From the NCBI GenBank assembly GCA_963789225.1, contig CAWBKD010000015.1, positions 62,001-126,000 on the forward strand: a DNA stretch of 64,000 bases, read 5' to 3'. The position numbers were made by a program, and so were the translations under genes. The notes under the pieces were generated by a model, which saw only the letters and a list, made by a program, of their open reading frames with translations, had not been told where the DNA came from and made no database searches. This stretch comes from Palsa-504 sp963789225 (lineage in GTDB: Bacteria; Actinomycetota; Actinomycetes; Streptosporangiales; Streptosporangiaceae). Positions 34,487-43,674 of the stretch are shown here, one piece after another (the stretch's first letter is position 1; each line of letters begins with the position of its first letter).

Positions 34487-36016
34487 GTGAGCATCGATCC
34501 TTCTGGTGTCGGGCAGCCGGGGTTCGTGGGCCGGCACGGCCTGGCCACACCGCAGCGAGAGGCCCTCGCCCGGGAGGTGGCGGACTCGATCCGGTCTACG
34601 CAGCTACGGACCGTCCGGCTGGCCGTGGTCGACCAGCATGGCGTGCCGCGGGGCAAGATGCTGTCGCCGGAGGCGGCGATCGCGGCCATGTCCGACGGGC
34701 TCGACTTTTCCGGCGCGATCTACAGCCTGGACACCGGCAACCAGGTGTTCGCGCCCGGGTTCACGCCCGGCGGCGGTTTCGGCATCGAGGAGTTCACCGG
34801 GTTCCCTGACGTGATGCTGGTGCCCGACCCTGCCTCCTTCCGCGTCCTGCCCTGGGCCGATCGCACCGGCTGGATGCTGTGTGACGTGTACTTCGGTAAC
34901 GGGCAGCCGATGCCGCTGGACGGGCGCGGGCTGCTCAGGCGGGTGCTGACCTCGCTGGGTGACGCTGGGTACGACTTCCTGGCCGGGATCGAGGTCGAGT
35001 TCTACATCGTGGTGTTGTCGGGTGGCCCGCTGTTGCCCGAGAACGCCGGGTTCACTCCCCCGCCGCCGCCGGTCACCGTGTTCGAGCGGGGTTACCAGTA
35101 CCTGTCGGAGGTGCGGCTCGACGGTATGGGGCCGACGCTCGAGGCGATCCGCGACGCGCTGGACGGGGTCGGGCTGCTGCCGCGGTCGATCGAGGACGAG
35201 TGGGGACCCGGGCAGCTGGAGTTCAGCTTCAGCCCGATGTCTGGGCTGGCGGCGGCCGACGCGGCGGTGCTGTTCCGGTCCGTGGTCAAGCAGGTGTGCC
35301 AGCGGCGCGGGCTGCTGGCGACCTTCATGTGCCGGCCCGCGCTGCCGAACTTCTTCTCTTCCGGCTGGCACCTGCACCAGTCCCTGGTGAACCGGCTGGA
35401 CCGGTCGAACGCGTTCGCCTCCTCCGCTGCGGCGTTGTCGGACGTCGGGCGGCGGTACGTGGCCGGGCTGCTCGAGCACACCGCGCCGATGGCGGTGTTC
35501 GCGGCGCCGACCGTCAACGGGTACAAGCGGTTCCGCCCCTACTCGTTCGCCCCGGACCGGGTGACGTGGGCGGTGGAGAACCGTGGCGCGCTGGTCCGCG
35601 TCCAGGGCTCGCCTGGCGACCTGAGCAGCCACGTGGAGATGCGGCTCGGCGAGCCGGCCGCGAATCCTTACCTGTACATGGCGTCGAACATCGCGGCCGG
35701 GCTGGACGGCATCCGGCGAGGCCTCGAACCGCCTCCGCCCGTGTCGGCCGACCCGTATGCCGCCGAGGCGCCGCGGCTGCCCGGGTCGCTCAGCGAGGCG
35801 GTGGCAGCGCTGGACGCGGACCAGTTCTACCGGTCGGCGTTCGGCGCGGCGCTGGTCGATTACCTGGTGATGATGAAGCGGGCCGAGCTCCGGCGGTACG
35901 AGGAGGCACAGGCTGCTTTGGGTTCCGCGGGTGCGGCGGGTGCGGCGGGTGCGGCGGATGCGGCGGTCCCGGAGGTCAGCGACTGGGAGATGCGGGAGTA
36001 CTTCGAGTTCTTCTAA
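34487..36016 (+). CDS. Glutamine synthetase-like gamma-glutamyl ligase
   Basis: The protein has about 509 residues from GTG 34487; the frame opens 10 codons earlier. It is a type I glutamine synthetase-like protein of the group that includes gamma-glutamylpolyamine/ethanolamide synthetases. Visible motifs are GYDFLAGIEVEFYIV (metal-binding ExE), GPGQLEFSFSP, FFSSGWHLHQSL (catalytic loop, His) and NGYKRFRPYSFAPDRVTWAVENRGA (written here as its parts NGYKRFRPYSF and VTWAVENRGA). A short low-complexity tail of GAAGAAGAADAA precedes the C-terminus. The amine substrate is not evident from neighbours. Confidence 0.87.
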   Translation: MSIDPSGVGQPGFVGRHGLATPQREALAREVADSIRSTQLRTVRLAVVDQHGVPRGKMLSPEAAIAAMSDGLDFSGAIYSLDTGNQVFAPGFTPGGGFGIEEFTGFPDVMLVPDPASFRVLPWADRTGWMLCDVYFGNGQPMPLDGRGLLRRVLTSLGDAGYDFLAGIEVEFYIVVLSGGPLLPENAGFTPPPPPVTVFERGYQYLSEVRLDGMGPTLEAIRDALDGVGLLPRSIEDEWGPGQLEFSFSPMSGLAAADAAVLFRSVVKQVCQRRGLLATFMCRPALPNFFSSGWHLHQSLVNRLDRSNAFASSAAALSDVGRRYVAGLLEHTAPMAVFAAPTVNGYKRFRPYSFAPDRVTWAVENRGALVRVQGSPGDLSSHVEMRLGEPAANPYLYMASNIAAGLDGIRRGLEPPPPVSADPYAAEAPRLPGSLSEAVAALDADQFYRSAFGAALVDYLVMMKRAELRRYEEAQAALGSAGAAGAAGAADAAVPEVSDWEMREYFEFF

Positions 36017-36022
36017 CGGGTT

Positions 36023-36796
36023 CTACTGGCCGAGGTCGACGCTGTACCAGGTCGTCAGGTCGGCGGGGACGGGCTCGAAGTCGTAGCGGAGCCCGTCCGC
36101 GCCGAGGGCCACCAGGCTGACGGAGGTGGTCCCGTACACCCGGCCATCGGGCAGTTCGTGGCGGACGACGATCGCGGCGGGGTCGGTGTCGGACAGGCCG
36201 TCGCCGCCGACCAGCGTGAGCCAGTCGCCCCAGGCATCCTTGATCGTGGCGGCCGGGTCGGCGTCGGGACGGTGCGCGGCGAACTTGAGGCCGAAGTGCT
36301 CGGCCTTGGCGTCCTGGCGGGCCGAGGGGTAGGTGTGGCCGGCGTTGGTGATGACGTGCGTGGCCGGTCCGAGGTCTTCGAGGGCGGCGTGTTCGCCGTC
36401 CCAGCCCAGCATCAGGGCGTGGGTCGCTGGGGTGAGGTCGGCGCAGACCAGGAAGAACGGGTCGTAGCGGGCCAGGGTGGCGTGGTCGTCGCGCAGTTGC
36501 TCCAGGGCCACGGATCCTTCTTCGGCCGCGCGGAGCGGTAGCTCGCCGCGTGATCTTCTGGTGTCGGGCGGGGCCTGCTGGCCGCGAGCGTTCAGGATGC
36601 AGGCGACACGCGGGACGCCGGGGTGAACGGCCAGCCAGGTGCCGCCGGCCTGTTCGTCGCGCCCGCCGATCAGCGGCGATCCAGGCCAGTGCCGGGCCGG
36701 CGGCTGCCACGGGCGGCCGGTGAACTCATCGCGGAAGCCGAGCAGCAGCAACGGCATCCGCTCTGCGGGGGCGAGGCTGAGCACTACGGTACACAC
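36023..36796 (-). CDS. NRDE/TANGO2-family protein
   Basis: The 257-residue protein starts with GTG 36796 (CTVVLSLAP). N-terminal CTVVL with NARG and the later HVITNAGHTYPSARQDAKAE are the hallmarks of the NRDE (TANGO2) family: an exposed Cys-2 and conserved NRDE-type residues, here GFRDEF rather than NRDE. The biochemical role is unresolved; eukaryotic TANGO2 is linked to lipid/haem handling. It is convergent with the glutamine synthetase-like gene, 6 bases apart. Confidence 0.82.
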   Translation of the reverse strand: MCTVVLSLAPAERMPLLLLGFRDEFTGRPWQPPARHWPGSPLIGGRDEQAGGTWLAVHPGVPRVACILNARGQQAPPDTRRSRGELPLRAAEEGSVALEQLRDDHATLARYDPFFLVCADLTPATHALMLGWDGEHAALEDLGPATHVITNAGHTYPSARQDAKAEHFGLKFAAHRPDADPAATIKDAWGDWLTLVGGDGLSDTDPAAIVVRHELPDGRVYGTTSVSLVALGADGLRYDFEPVPADLTTWYSVDLGQ

Positions 36797-36852
36797 GCAC
36801 CGACCTTAACCTGGGTTGCCACGAATACGGGGAGAGTGGAACGCTGCCGGTG

Positions 36853-36930
36853 ATGGAGATCACCCTGGTGAAGGCGGCCGACCTGGGCTGGCCGCTGGGA
36901 CCCGACTTCTTCGCCGGGGCGGGGGCGTGA
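36853..36930 (+). pseudogene. 25-codon remnant: both ends of a paralogue of the gene at 47995, middle deleted
   Basis: From ATG 36853 the frame reads MEITLVKAADL and continues straight into GWPLGPDFFAGAGA, then TGA. The full-length paralogue at 47995-48567 starts MEITLVRAAG and ends SWPLGRDFFARAG. About 160 codons have been lost in frame, with start, stop and ~45 bases of upstream sequence (GTGGAACGCTGCCGGTG just before the ATG) still matching. The stop overlaps the next gene's GTG start (GTGA), so the remnant may still act as a translated lead-in to that gene. Confidence 0.7.
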
Positions 36931-37766
36931 CCCGGTCCAGCGGCACGTGGGGGTCCGCGCTGACTTCGGGCGAGTTCGTTGCCGTGCGCAGTGCGGGTTT
37001 CGAGCCCGTCGGGCAGGTGTTCGGCGCGGCGGTGGTCGCCGCCGGGTCCACCAGCGGGTACGGCTGTCCCGGGACGTCGGGGTCCTCCTTGACGTCGGCA
37101 CGGGCGGTGACCCAGGTGTCGGGGCGGGATAGTCCGGGGTCGTTCGGCCCGCTCGTGCAGGCCATGTACCAGGCGCGGGACCTGGCTATCGGGCGGATGA
37201 GCGCCCAATGCGCCGAGCTTGGCGGGCACGGGGTGGTGGGCGTTCGGTTGTCCAGGGGGTCGTTCTTGCTCGGCGGCGTGGAGTTCACGGCTATCGGCAC
37301 CGCGGTGCGCGCCGTGGACGCCGCGCTCGGACCTAGGGTTCCCTTTACCTCTGACGTGTCCGGGCAGGATTTCACCAAGCTGATCATGGCGGGCTGGGTG
37401 CCCGCGGGGCTCGCGCTGGGCGTATCGATTGGGTTGCGGCACGATGACCGGGCTACCGCCCGTCAGGCTCGTTGGGTGGCCGGGAACGCCGAGATTGCTG
37501 GATGGACCGAGTTGGTCAACGAGTCCCGGCACGACGCCAGGCGGCAGCTGGAAACCGACGTGAGAAGGCTCGGCGCCGAGGGCGTGGTGATCGCGACCAT
37601 GCGGCTTAAGGTGCGCGAGCGGGACTGCCCGGTCCAGGTGGGCCGGCGTGATCGTGTCGTGGAAGCGACCCTCATCGGCACGGCCATCGTGCGATTCTCC
37701 CGCGGTTCGCGGCGTACGGCCCGGCCAGCGCTCACCGTCATGTCGCTGGACCCGCAGCAGCGCTAG
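36927..37766 (+). CDS. YbjQ-like heavy-metal-binding domain protein
   Basis: The 279-residue protein starts with GTG 36927, overlapping the remnant's stop. The body consists of two copies of a YbjQ/PF01906-like fold: one around AMYQARDLAIGRMSAQCAEL with GGHGVVGVRLS, the other around TELVNESRHDARRQLETDVR with GAEGVVIATMRLKVRERDCP. The family forms pentameric beta-barrel-like rings in some bacteria and has been named for putative metal binding, but the biochemical function is unknown. Confidence 0.7.
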   Translation: MTRSSGTWGSALTSGEFVAVRSAGFEPVGQVFGAAVVAAGSTSGYGCPGTSGSSLTSARAVTQVSGRDSPGSFGPLVQAMYQARDLAIGRMSAQCAELGGHGVVGVRLSRGSFLLGGVEFTAIGTAVRAVDAALGPRVPFTSDVSGQDFTKLIMAGWVPAGLALGVSIGLRHDDRATARQARWVAGNAEIAGWTELVNESRHDARRQLETDVRRLGAEGVVIATMRLKVRERDCPVQVGRRDRVVEATLIGTAIVRFSRGSRRTARPALTVMSLDPQQR

Positions 37767-37868
37767 GCGGCCAGGGTCCGGATCTAGGGCTCGCCCGATG
37801 AGGTGCCGCGGGGTTGCCTCCCGCAGGTACGCGACTGGCGCCGGGAGTGCTGCAGTTTCCTGGTATTG

Positions 37869-38810
37869 CTATCCGATGCCGAGTAGGGCGGTGGCGTTGT
37901 GGTCGAGGATGGCTCGGGCATCGTCCGGGTCGATCTGCGGGTCGTTGATGTAGTCGATCGCGCGCACGTAGGTGTCCCCGTTTTCGTAAGGGAAGTCGGT
38001 GCCGAGGACGAGCCGGTCCGCGCCGAAGGAGTCGATCGCGCACTTAAGGGCGGGGACGTGCCCGTGCCCGACCGTGTCGTACCACATCCGGCGCGCGGCC
38101 ACGCTGGGCGGCTCCGGCGTGTCCGGCGCCTCCCAGCGGTACTGGTCGTCGGCTCGCTGCAGCAGCATCGGCAGGGCCCCGCCGAGGTGTGAATTGATGA
38201 TCTTGATGTCCGGGTAGCGGACCGGGATGCCGTGCGTGATCAGCTGCATGATCGAGATCGTGTCCTCGACCGGCGCGCCGACCATCCAGGTCAGGTGATA
38301 GTTGCCGATCAGGGGCGAGCAGGCGCCGTTGCCCGCCGGGTGCAGGTACAGGACCGCGCTCCTGCGGTTCAGCTCGGCGAAGACCGGCTCGAACCCGGGC
38401 TCGACCAGCGCGTGCCCGAGCACGGTGGTATTCATGGCGATCCCGGCCATGCCCAGCTCGTCAAGAGCCCGGCCCGTCTCGGCTAGGGACTCGTCCAGGT
38501 GCGGCATCGGCAGCACGGCGAAGGTACCAAGGCGGCCCCGGTGGTCCTGGGCCAGTTTGGCGTACTGGTCGTTGACGAACCTGGCCGCCTGGACCGCCTT
38601 CGCCGCGTCCTCGACGTACGGCACCTGCGGGCAGGCAGACAGCACCTGCATCTCGACCCCGGCCCGGTCCATCAGCCGCAGCCGGGCGTCCAGCTCGGCG
38701 CCGCCGCCGGCCCCGAGGCCGCGCGATACGCCCGTGTCGGCCTGGCCGAGGTCCACCAGCAGGTCGAGGTAGTCCTCGGTCCAGTAGTGCGCGTGTACGT
38801 CGATCCTCAT
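37869..38810 (-). CDS. Amidohydrolase 2 family protein (ACMSD-like)
   Basis: The 313-residue protein starts at ATG 38810. It is a TIM-barrel metal enzyme of the amidohydrolase 2 group that includes aminocarboxymuconate-semialdehyde decarboxylase and gamma-resorcylate decarboxylase. Metal ligands are visible as HAHYW at the N-terminus, VLYLHPAG, IINSHLGGALP and the aspartate in VLGTDFPYENGD. These enzymes decarboxylate or hydrolyse aromatic-ring-derived acids. The adjoining SnoaL-like gene could be part of the same unit, but the pathway is unknown. Confidence 0.9.
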   Translation of the reverse strand: MRIDVHAHYWTEDYLDLLVDLGQADTGVSRGLGAGGGAELDARLRLMDRAGVEMQVLSACPQVPYVEDAAKAVQAARFVNDQYAKLAQDHRGRLGTFAVLPMPHLDESLAETGRALDELGMAGIAMNTTVLGHALVEPGFEPVFAELNRRSAVLYLHPAGNGACSPLIGNYHLTWMVGAPVEDTISIMQLITHGIPVRYPDIKIINSHLGGALPMLLQRADDQYRWEAPDTPEPPSVAARRMWYDTVGHGHVPALKCAIDSFGADRLVLGTDFPYENGDTYVRAIDYINDPQIDPDDARAILDHNATALLGIG

Positions 38811-38927
38811 GAGGTCAGCTCTCCTCGATCGCCTTCATCAACCTCGGCATTACCTCGCGCGGCCTGCTGGCCTCTGGCGGGCCGACCCGCCAGAGGCCAG
38901 GTGAGCGGCTTGGCGCCCGCGGCGGGG

Positions 38928-39377
38928 TCAGCCCAGTCCCATCCCGGAGTAGAAGGTCTGGTTGTCCTCGTCCATCGTGCCCTGGCGGTTCCAGATCCCG
39001 ACAGTGACCATATCGACGGCGAACGCCTTACCGGTGGGCGCGACGGTGCCGCCCTTGCCGTCCGGCATCGGCTTGCTGAACGTTCCCTTCAGCACGCCCA
39101 TCACCGCGGTGAGGTTGTCCTTGGCAATCCGCAGGGGGTGGACCTTAATCTGCATGTCCGGGGCCCACTCGAACCAGGCCGCCATGTCCGCGATGTGCCG
39201 GTCGATGCCATCGGTGTAGTGCCCGTCGGGAAAATGCACGCGGATGTTCGAGGCGTGGCTTTCGCCCAGCCGGGCCCAGTCCTGGTTCGAGAACACCGCG
39301 AAATCCAGTGTGTCGAACGTCTCCAGGTGGGCCCGCTCCTTGGCGGTCAGGTTCGCCGGGAACGGCGGGCTCAGCAC
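38928..39377 (-). CDS. SnoaL/NTF2-like protein, N-terminus altered by a deletion junction
   Basis: The 149-residue frame starts with GTG 39377. It matches the SnoaL-like polyketide-cyclase/ester-cyclase family: LETFDTLDFAVFSNQDW, VHFPDGHYTDGIDRHIADM and KGTFSKPMPDGKGGTV. Family members as I recall them have ~10-20 more N-terminal residues and a few more between MDE and DNQTFY, so both a missing leader and a small in-frame loss near the C-terminus are likely. The upstream sequence is the broken end of a LuxR regulator, so the natural promoter and start may be gone. Confidence 0.65.
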   Translation of the reverse strand: MLSPPFPANLTAKERAHLETFDTLDFAVFSNQDWARLGESHASNIRVHFPDGHYTDGIDRHIADMAAWFEWAPDMQIKVHPLRIAKDNLTAVMGVLKGTFSKPMPDGKGGTVAPTGKAFAVDMVTVGIWNRQGTMDEDNQTFYSGMGLG

Positions 39378-40692
39378 GCCGCCGCCGGCGGGCGGCGTCC
39401 ATCAAGGCGGGCACGTCCCGCAGGTCGCCGGTGACGATCGCGCCCAGATACGCGGCCTCCGCCAGACGTCTGGCGCGGTCGGCGCCGGCCGGGCTGAGGT
39501 CGGCGGCCCGCAACAGCTCAGTGATGGCACTTACCGAGTCGCCGCGGTACAGGTCCGCGTGGGCCACTTGCTCTAGCAGGGAGGCCACGTTCTCGTCGGG
39601 CCCGGTGCTCGCCTCCGCTAGGTGCCAGGCACGCCGGGCTGGCTCGCCTGCGTGCCGCTCGGCGAGGATCTCGTGGGCCCGCCGGCGCTCGTCGTCGGTC
39701 GCGAGCTCCACGACGGCCGACCGGATCAGCGGGTGGCGGAACGACACTCGGGCGGTCGCGCCGTCACAGGAGATCACGTGGGCTCGATCGGCGGGTACCA
39801 GGTCATCGGCCTCTGATCCCGGCTCGCCGTACCGCAGGACTTTCAGGTCTCCGGTCCCGTCCAAGACGGCCATCAGCAGCGCGTGGCGGGTGCGCGCCGG
39901 CAGGGCGCTGATCCGCCCGGCGAAGACCGCCTGCAGGCGCTTCGTCAGCGGCAGCGTTTCGGTGGATATCCGGCCGGCGTTCTGCGAACTGAGCGCGATG
40001 GGCAGTTCGAGCAGCGCCAGCGGGTTGCCCTGCGCTTGCGACAGCAGCCGGTATCGCGCGCGAGCGGTCAGTGCCGGATACCGGCTGTCAAGCAGGGGTT
40101 CCGACGAGACGTGCGACAGCGGCCGGAGCTCATATACCTCGATGCCGGCCCGGTCGAAGAGCCCCTCTTCATCGGTGCGCATGGTCGCAAGGAACCCGAG
40201 TCGGGTGCCAGCGGTCCTGCGCGCGATAAACGCCAGCACCCGGCCACTGGCCCGGTCCAGCCAGGGCACATCGTCGACCGCGATCAGGATCGGGGTACTG
40301 CTGGCTGCTCGTGCGACCAGTTCCAGGGCCGCGTGGGACAGCGTCATCCAGTTCGATGGCGCACCCTCATGCAGCCCGAGGGCACAGCGCAGCGCCGTCC
40401 GGTGCACGTCGTCCAGTTCGTCGAGATCACTGCCGAGCAGCGGAAACAACAGCTGGTGCAGGCCGGAGAAACTCACGTTCGCCTCGAACTGGGCGCCGGT
40501 CGCGCGAAGCACCCGAAGCCCGGCCGTGACGGCATAGGACGCCGCCGCCTCGATCAGGGCGGTCTTGCCGACGCCGGCGTCCCCCGACACCACGAGCGCG
40601 CCACCATGGTCCGCAGCCTGGTCGGCGAACGCGCGGAGGACAGCGATGTCCCGGTCGCGTCCCCACCAAGTGGACGCTCGAGGTCATCCCAC
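39378..40692 (-). pseudogene. LuxR-family ATP-binding regulator, truncated and frameshifted
   Basis: The leftward frame encodes the AAA-type N-terminal half of a large LuxR-family regulator: SGDAGVGKTALIEAAA (Walker A), PILIAVDDVPWLDRAS (Walker B), QGNPLALLELP and RVSFRHPLIRSAVVE. Coding ends near 39390 at LRDVPALMDAA, where the sequence passes into the start of the SnoaL-like gene; about half of the protein, including the HTH domain, is missing. At the other end the expected start DLERPLG (GTG 40692) is out of frame with GRDRDIAVLRAF; one extra G in a GGGG run would join them. It cannot make a functional regulator. Confidence 0.75.
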
Positions 40693-40761
40693 ACCTTCCC
40701 TCGGGAACCCACCGGCGTCAAGGCTGGCCCGGGCGAAGCCTACGTGCTGGATGCGGGTACC

Positions 40762-41199
40762 CTATGGCTTCCTGCAGCGGTGTCCGGGATCAGCGCGACA
40801 TAATCGGGGCTGGCCGGAACGCCTCGGCCGGCGGGACCAGGCGCGGGAGAGTATCCGCGCGAGGCTAAGCGAAGCCAGCGCGGCGATCGTGACGTCCACG
40901 GCAGAGACCCAGCGGACCTGGTCGCCCTTCACGACGTAGACGCCGACCGGCAGGACCAGCCCGCCGAAGCCTCCGCCTGCGTCCATGGACGCCGTATCCG
41001 CGGGGTCGGCTCCCTCGGGCGGGCTGCCGGCGCGGACGGCTGGGTTGGCGCGCCCGGGCCGGGCCAAGCCGCCACCGCCTCCGCCTGCCACCAGCGCGAC
41101 CGGGATGATGAGCAGGCCGTCCTTCTCGTAGGCAGGGCCGAACGCGCGACGGACCGACACCTGGTCTGACGCCTTCTCTAGGAGTTTTCCCACGTCCAT
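40762..41199 (-). CDS. GerW/YtfJ-family sporulation-type protein
   Basis: The protein has 145 residues from ATG 41199, one base after the dienelactone hydrolase stop, with GGAGG 9-10 bases upstream inside that gene. It contains QVSVRRAFGPAYEKDGLLII, VALVAGGGGGG, a low-complexity linker, GGGFGGLVLPVGVYVVKGDQ and a hydrophobic C-terminal helix, typical of GerW (YtfJ) proteins linked to spore germination in Bacillus and widespread in actinobacteria. The last ~25 residues (RRPRRSGQPRLC...) are unlike the family and may reflect a shifted end. Confidence 0.8.
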   Translation of the reverse strand: MDVGKLLEKASDQVSVRRAFGPAYEKDGLLIIPVALVAGGGGGGLARPGRANPAVRAGSPPEGADPADTASMDAGGGFGGLVLPVGVYVVKGDQVRWVSAVDVTIAALASLSLARILSRAWSRRPRRSGQPRLCRADPGHRCRKP

Positions 41200-41200
41200 G

Positions 41201-41953
41201 TCAGGCGCCTCCGCCCCGGAGATGGGTCTGGTAAAGCTGGCGCAGGGCATCCCAGTGCCTAGTGTTTGCTTCGGCGTCATAGGTCGGGTTGTCGGGCACC
41301 GCGAATCCGTGGCGGGCGGGGTAGATCTCGAGGACGTGCTCGACTCCGGCGGCGGTAAGGGCGCTTTCCAGGAGTTCGGCGTGCTCCGCGGTGAATGAGT
41401 TGTCGTCCGTGGCGCCGGCCACGTAGACCGCGGCGGTCATACGGTCCGCGGACAGGTGAGGGCTCGACGGGTCGTCGGGGACGGCCAGCCTGCCGCCGTG
41501 GAACGACGCCGCCGCGGCGATCGTGTGGCCGAGCCCGCCCGCCGCGACCAGCGACATCCGACCGCCCAGGCAGTAACCGGTGGTGCCGATCGCCGATCCG
41601 CTCACTTCCGGACGCGCCAGGAGGAAGTCGGCGTAGGCGCCGGAATCGGCGATGACGTTCTCATTGGTAAGCACGCTCACCAGGCCCCCCAGCCGGGCTC
41701 GTTCCTGCTCATCGGTGAACAGGGTGGCCACGTCGAAGGGGGCCCACTGGCCCGCGCGGTAGTAGATGTCCGGGACCAGCGCGACGTAGCCCAAGCTGGC
41801 CAGATGGTCGCCCATCTGCCGGATCGTTTCTCGCGTGCCGCCCGCGTCCGGGAAGAGCAGCACGCCCGGCCACGGGCCATCCCCCTCCGGGAGATGCAGC
41901 GTGCCTTGGCTGTAGCCGTCGGGGGCGGGGATCTGAACGTCCAGGCGTGGCAT
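41201..41953 (-). CDS. Dienelactone hydrolase family protein
   Basis: The 250-residue alpha/beta hydrolase has the Cys nucleophile typical of dienelactone hydrolases in GTTGYCLGGRMSL, preceded by WPGVLLFPDAGGTRETIRQM and followed by VYVAGATDDNSF (acid) and PARHGFAVPD (His). These enzymes hydrolyse dienelactone or related lactones/esters in the cytoplasm. It starts at ATG 41953, divergent from the membrane-protein gene, and is closely followed by the GerW-like gene, which suggests cotranscription without an obvious functional link. Confidence 0.9.
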   Translation of the reverse strand: MPRLDVQIPAPDGYSQGTLHLPEGDGPWPGVLLFPDAGGTRETIRQMGDHLASLGYVALVPDIYYRAGQWAPFDVATLFTDEQERARLGGLVSVLTNENVIADSGAYADFLLARPEVSGSAIGTTGYCLGGRMSLVAAGGLGHTIAAAASFHGGRLAVPDDPSSPHLSADRMTAAVYVAGATDDNSFTAEHAELLESALTAAGVEHVLEIYPARHGFAVPDNPTYDAEANTRHWDALRQLYQTHLRGGGA

Positions 41954-42083
41954 GTGGCTGACTCCACGGGGCTCGTCGAAGTTGATCGCTCGAAACGTAC
42001 CACCGCGCGGCGGGCCGCCCCGGCGGTCGTGGTTTACGCGGAACTTTCAGATGATCCATGTGATGGCTGAAGGTTTCCTGAGG

Positions 42084-43610
42084 ATGATGACCAGCGTGGG
42101 TGCTCTGGCCGAGGTCAGCGACCAATCGAGGGCTTCGCTTCCGGCGCGGGCGGGCCGGGATTGGCTGGCGGCTGGAGCGGCGCTGGCCGCCTTCGCCGTG
42201 CTGTGCATCATGGCGCTCAGCTTCGCGCCGAGGCTGGTCGAGCCCGACGACTACGCCTATCGTGCGTCGATCGTGGCGATGACCGAGGGGCATTTCCTGA
42301 CCCTGTCTACCGCCCAGTTTGACGCCCTGGCCGCGCGGTTGCCCGGGCCTGGCGGGGGCGGGCCTGGCGGGGGCGGGCCTGGCGGGGGCGGGCCTGGCGG
42401 GGGCGGGCCTGGCGGTTGGCCTCGGGTTTTCGGTGGTCCTAGTGGCCCGACTGTTGTGCCGCAATGGGTTCAGCTTCCTGACGGGCGGTGGATCAGTGAG
42501 AAGGATCCCGGATACCCGTTCCTGGCCGCGCCGTTCCAGGCCCTGGACATCATCCGGCTGGCGCCGCTGTTCTACGGGGCGCTCGGCTGCCTGGGCCTGT
42601 ACGCGGGGGCCCGGCGGTGGCTGGGCCGGTGGGGCGGCGCGGCGGCGGTCGCGCTGTTCTGTTCCTCGGGCGCGGCGATGCTGTTCGCCTGGCGTGATTA
42701 CATGCCGACGTTCACCGACGCGTCGCTTATAGCGGCGGGCACCGGCGCGCTGCTGTGGGCGGTGCTGGCCGCCGAGGCCCCGCCGATGCGGCGCACCGGG
42801 GCCGGGCTGGCCGGGTTCGTGGCCCTGGAGGCCGCGACCTTCGTCCGGTACACCGACGTGGTGGTGCTGGGCTGCGCCGTGGTGGCGGTGATCGTGGCCT
42901 GGCGGATCCGGGCGGCCCGGCTGCCTGGCGTGGCGCTGGCCTGGTGGCTGGGGTCGGCCGTGGTGTCCGGAGTTGGCGTCGCGGTGTTCGATGACCTGGT
43001 GTACGGCGGGCCACTGAAGTCGGGGTACCGGCCCGGCGAGATCACCTTCAGCCTCAGTGCGGTTCTGCCTGACCTGCAGTACATGCCGGCCCACCTAATC
43101 GAGGCCATCCCGATGCTGGTGCTCGGGCTGGCCGGTCTGGGAGGGATCGCCTTCCGGCGGGCGCGACTGCAGCGAGCCGACGGCGAGCGTGCCACGCAGG
43201 CCCGGCGTGACCTGACGGTCGGGCTCGCCCTGGCCGCGTGCTGGATCGGCGTGTGGGGCCTGTACGCGGCCTACACCTGGACCGCCCACCCTGGCGGTGG
43301 CACCCTGCAGGTGGTCCGGTTCTACGTTCCAGCGCTCGGCGCTATCGCCCTGCTCGGCGCCTGGTTCCTGATCCGGCTAAGCACCTGGCTCACGGCCCGC
43401 GCGCCGCGGCGGGTGCCGCTGGCGTTGATCTCTGCCGTGCTGATCGTGGTCATGTTCGGGCTCGGCGCCTGGTCGTTCACGGCCATGCGCGATTTCCAGC
43501 TCGGCGGCGTCCGTGTGGTGCAGGGCGGCCCGCTGCCTGGGGTTAGTGCTGCGACCGAACGGTTAGAGTCAGCACCACTGTCTCAAACCAGTCCACCGTT
43601 GTCGTCGTGA
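42084..43610 (+). CDS. Polytopic membrane protein, glycosyltransferase-39-like, unknown
   Basis: About 508 residues from ATG 42084 (ATG 42087 and 42063 are alternatives). About 9-11 hydrophobic segments, an early acidic pair (RLVEPDDYAYRA) in the first exported loop and PLFYGALGCLGLYAGARRWL recall GT-C fold polyprenyl-phosphate-dependent glycosyltransferases. A long loop carries a GGGGP repeat and ISEKDPGYPFLAAPFQAL. The sugar donor and acceptor are unknown. The glycine repeat (42345-42415) lies in the first large external loop. Confidence 0.65.
   Translation: MMTSVGALAEVSDQSRASLPARAGRDWLAAGAALAAFAVLCIMALSFAPRLVEPDDYAYRASIVAMTEGHFLTLSTAQFDALAARLPGPGGGGPGGGGPGGGGPGGGGPGGWPRVFGGPSGPTVVPQWVQLPDGRWISEKDPGYPFLAAPFQALDIIRLAPLFYGALGCLGLYAGARRWLGRWGGAAAVALFCSSGAAMLFAWRDYMPTFTDASLIAAGTGALLWAVLAAEAPPMRRTGAGLAGFVALEAATFVRYTDVVVLGCAVVAVIVAWRIRAARLPGVALAWWLGSAVVSGVGVAVFDDLVYGGPLKSGYRPGEITFSLSAVLPDLQYMPAHLIEAIPMLVLGLAGLGGIAFRRARLQRADGERATQARRDLTVGLALAACWIGVWGLYAAYTWTAHPGGGTLQVVRFYVPALGAIALLGAWFLIRLSTWLTARAPRRVPLALISAVLIVVMFGLGAWSFTAMRDFQLGGVRVVQGGPLPGVSAATERLESAPLSQTSPPLSS
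42345..42415 (+). repeat. 15-bp G-rich tandem repeat (4.7 copies) inside the membrane-protein gene
   Basis: The unit GGGCCTGGCGGGGGC is repeated four times plus a partial copy, encoding PGGGG units. The coding strand holds alternating runs of three and five G, a pattern able to form G-quadruplexes in DNA or mRNA. Copies are identical, so length variation between strains is likely. Confidence 0.9.
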
Positions 43611-43674
43611 CCGGCGACAGGGCGATCGTCAGATGGGTAGAGGGACAACGTACGCCACCATCGAGGAGGACCGG

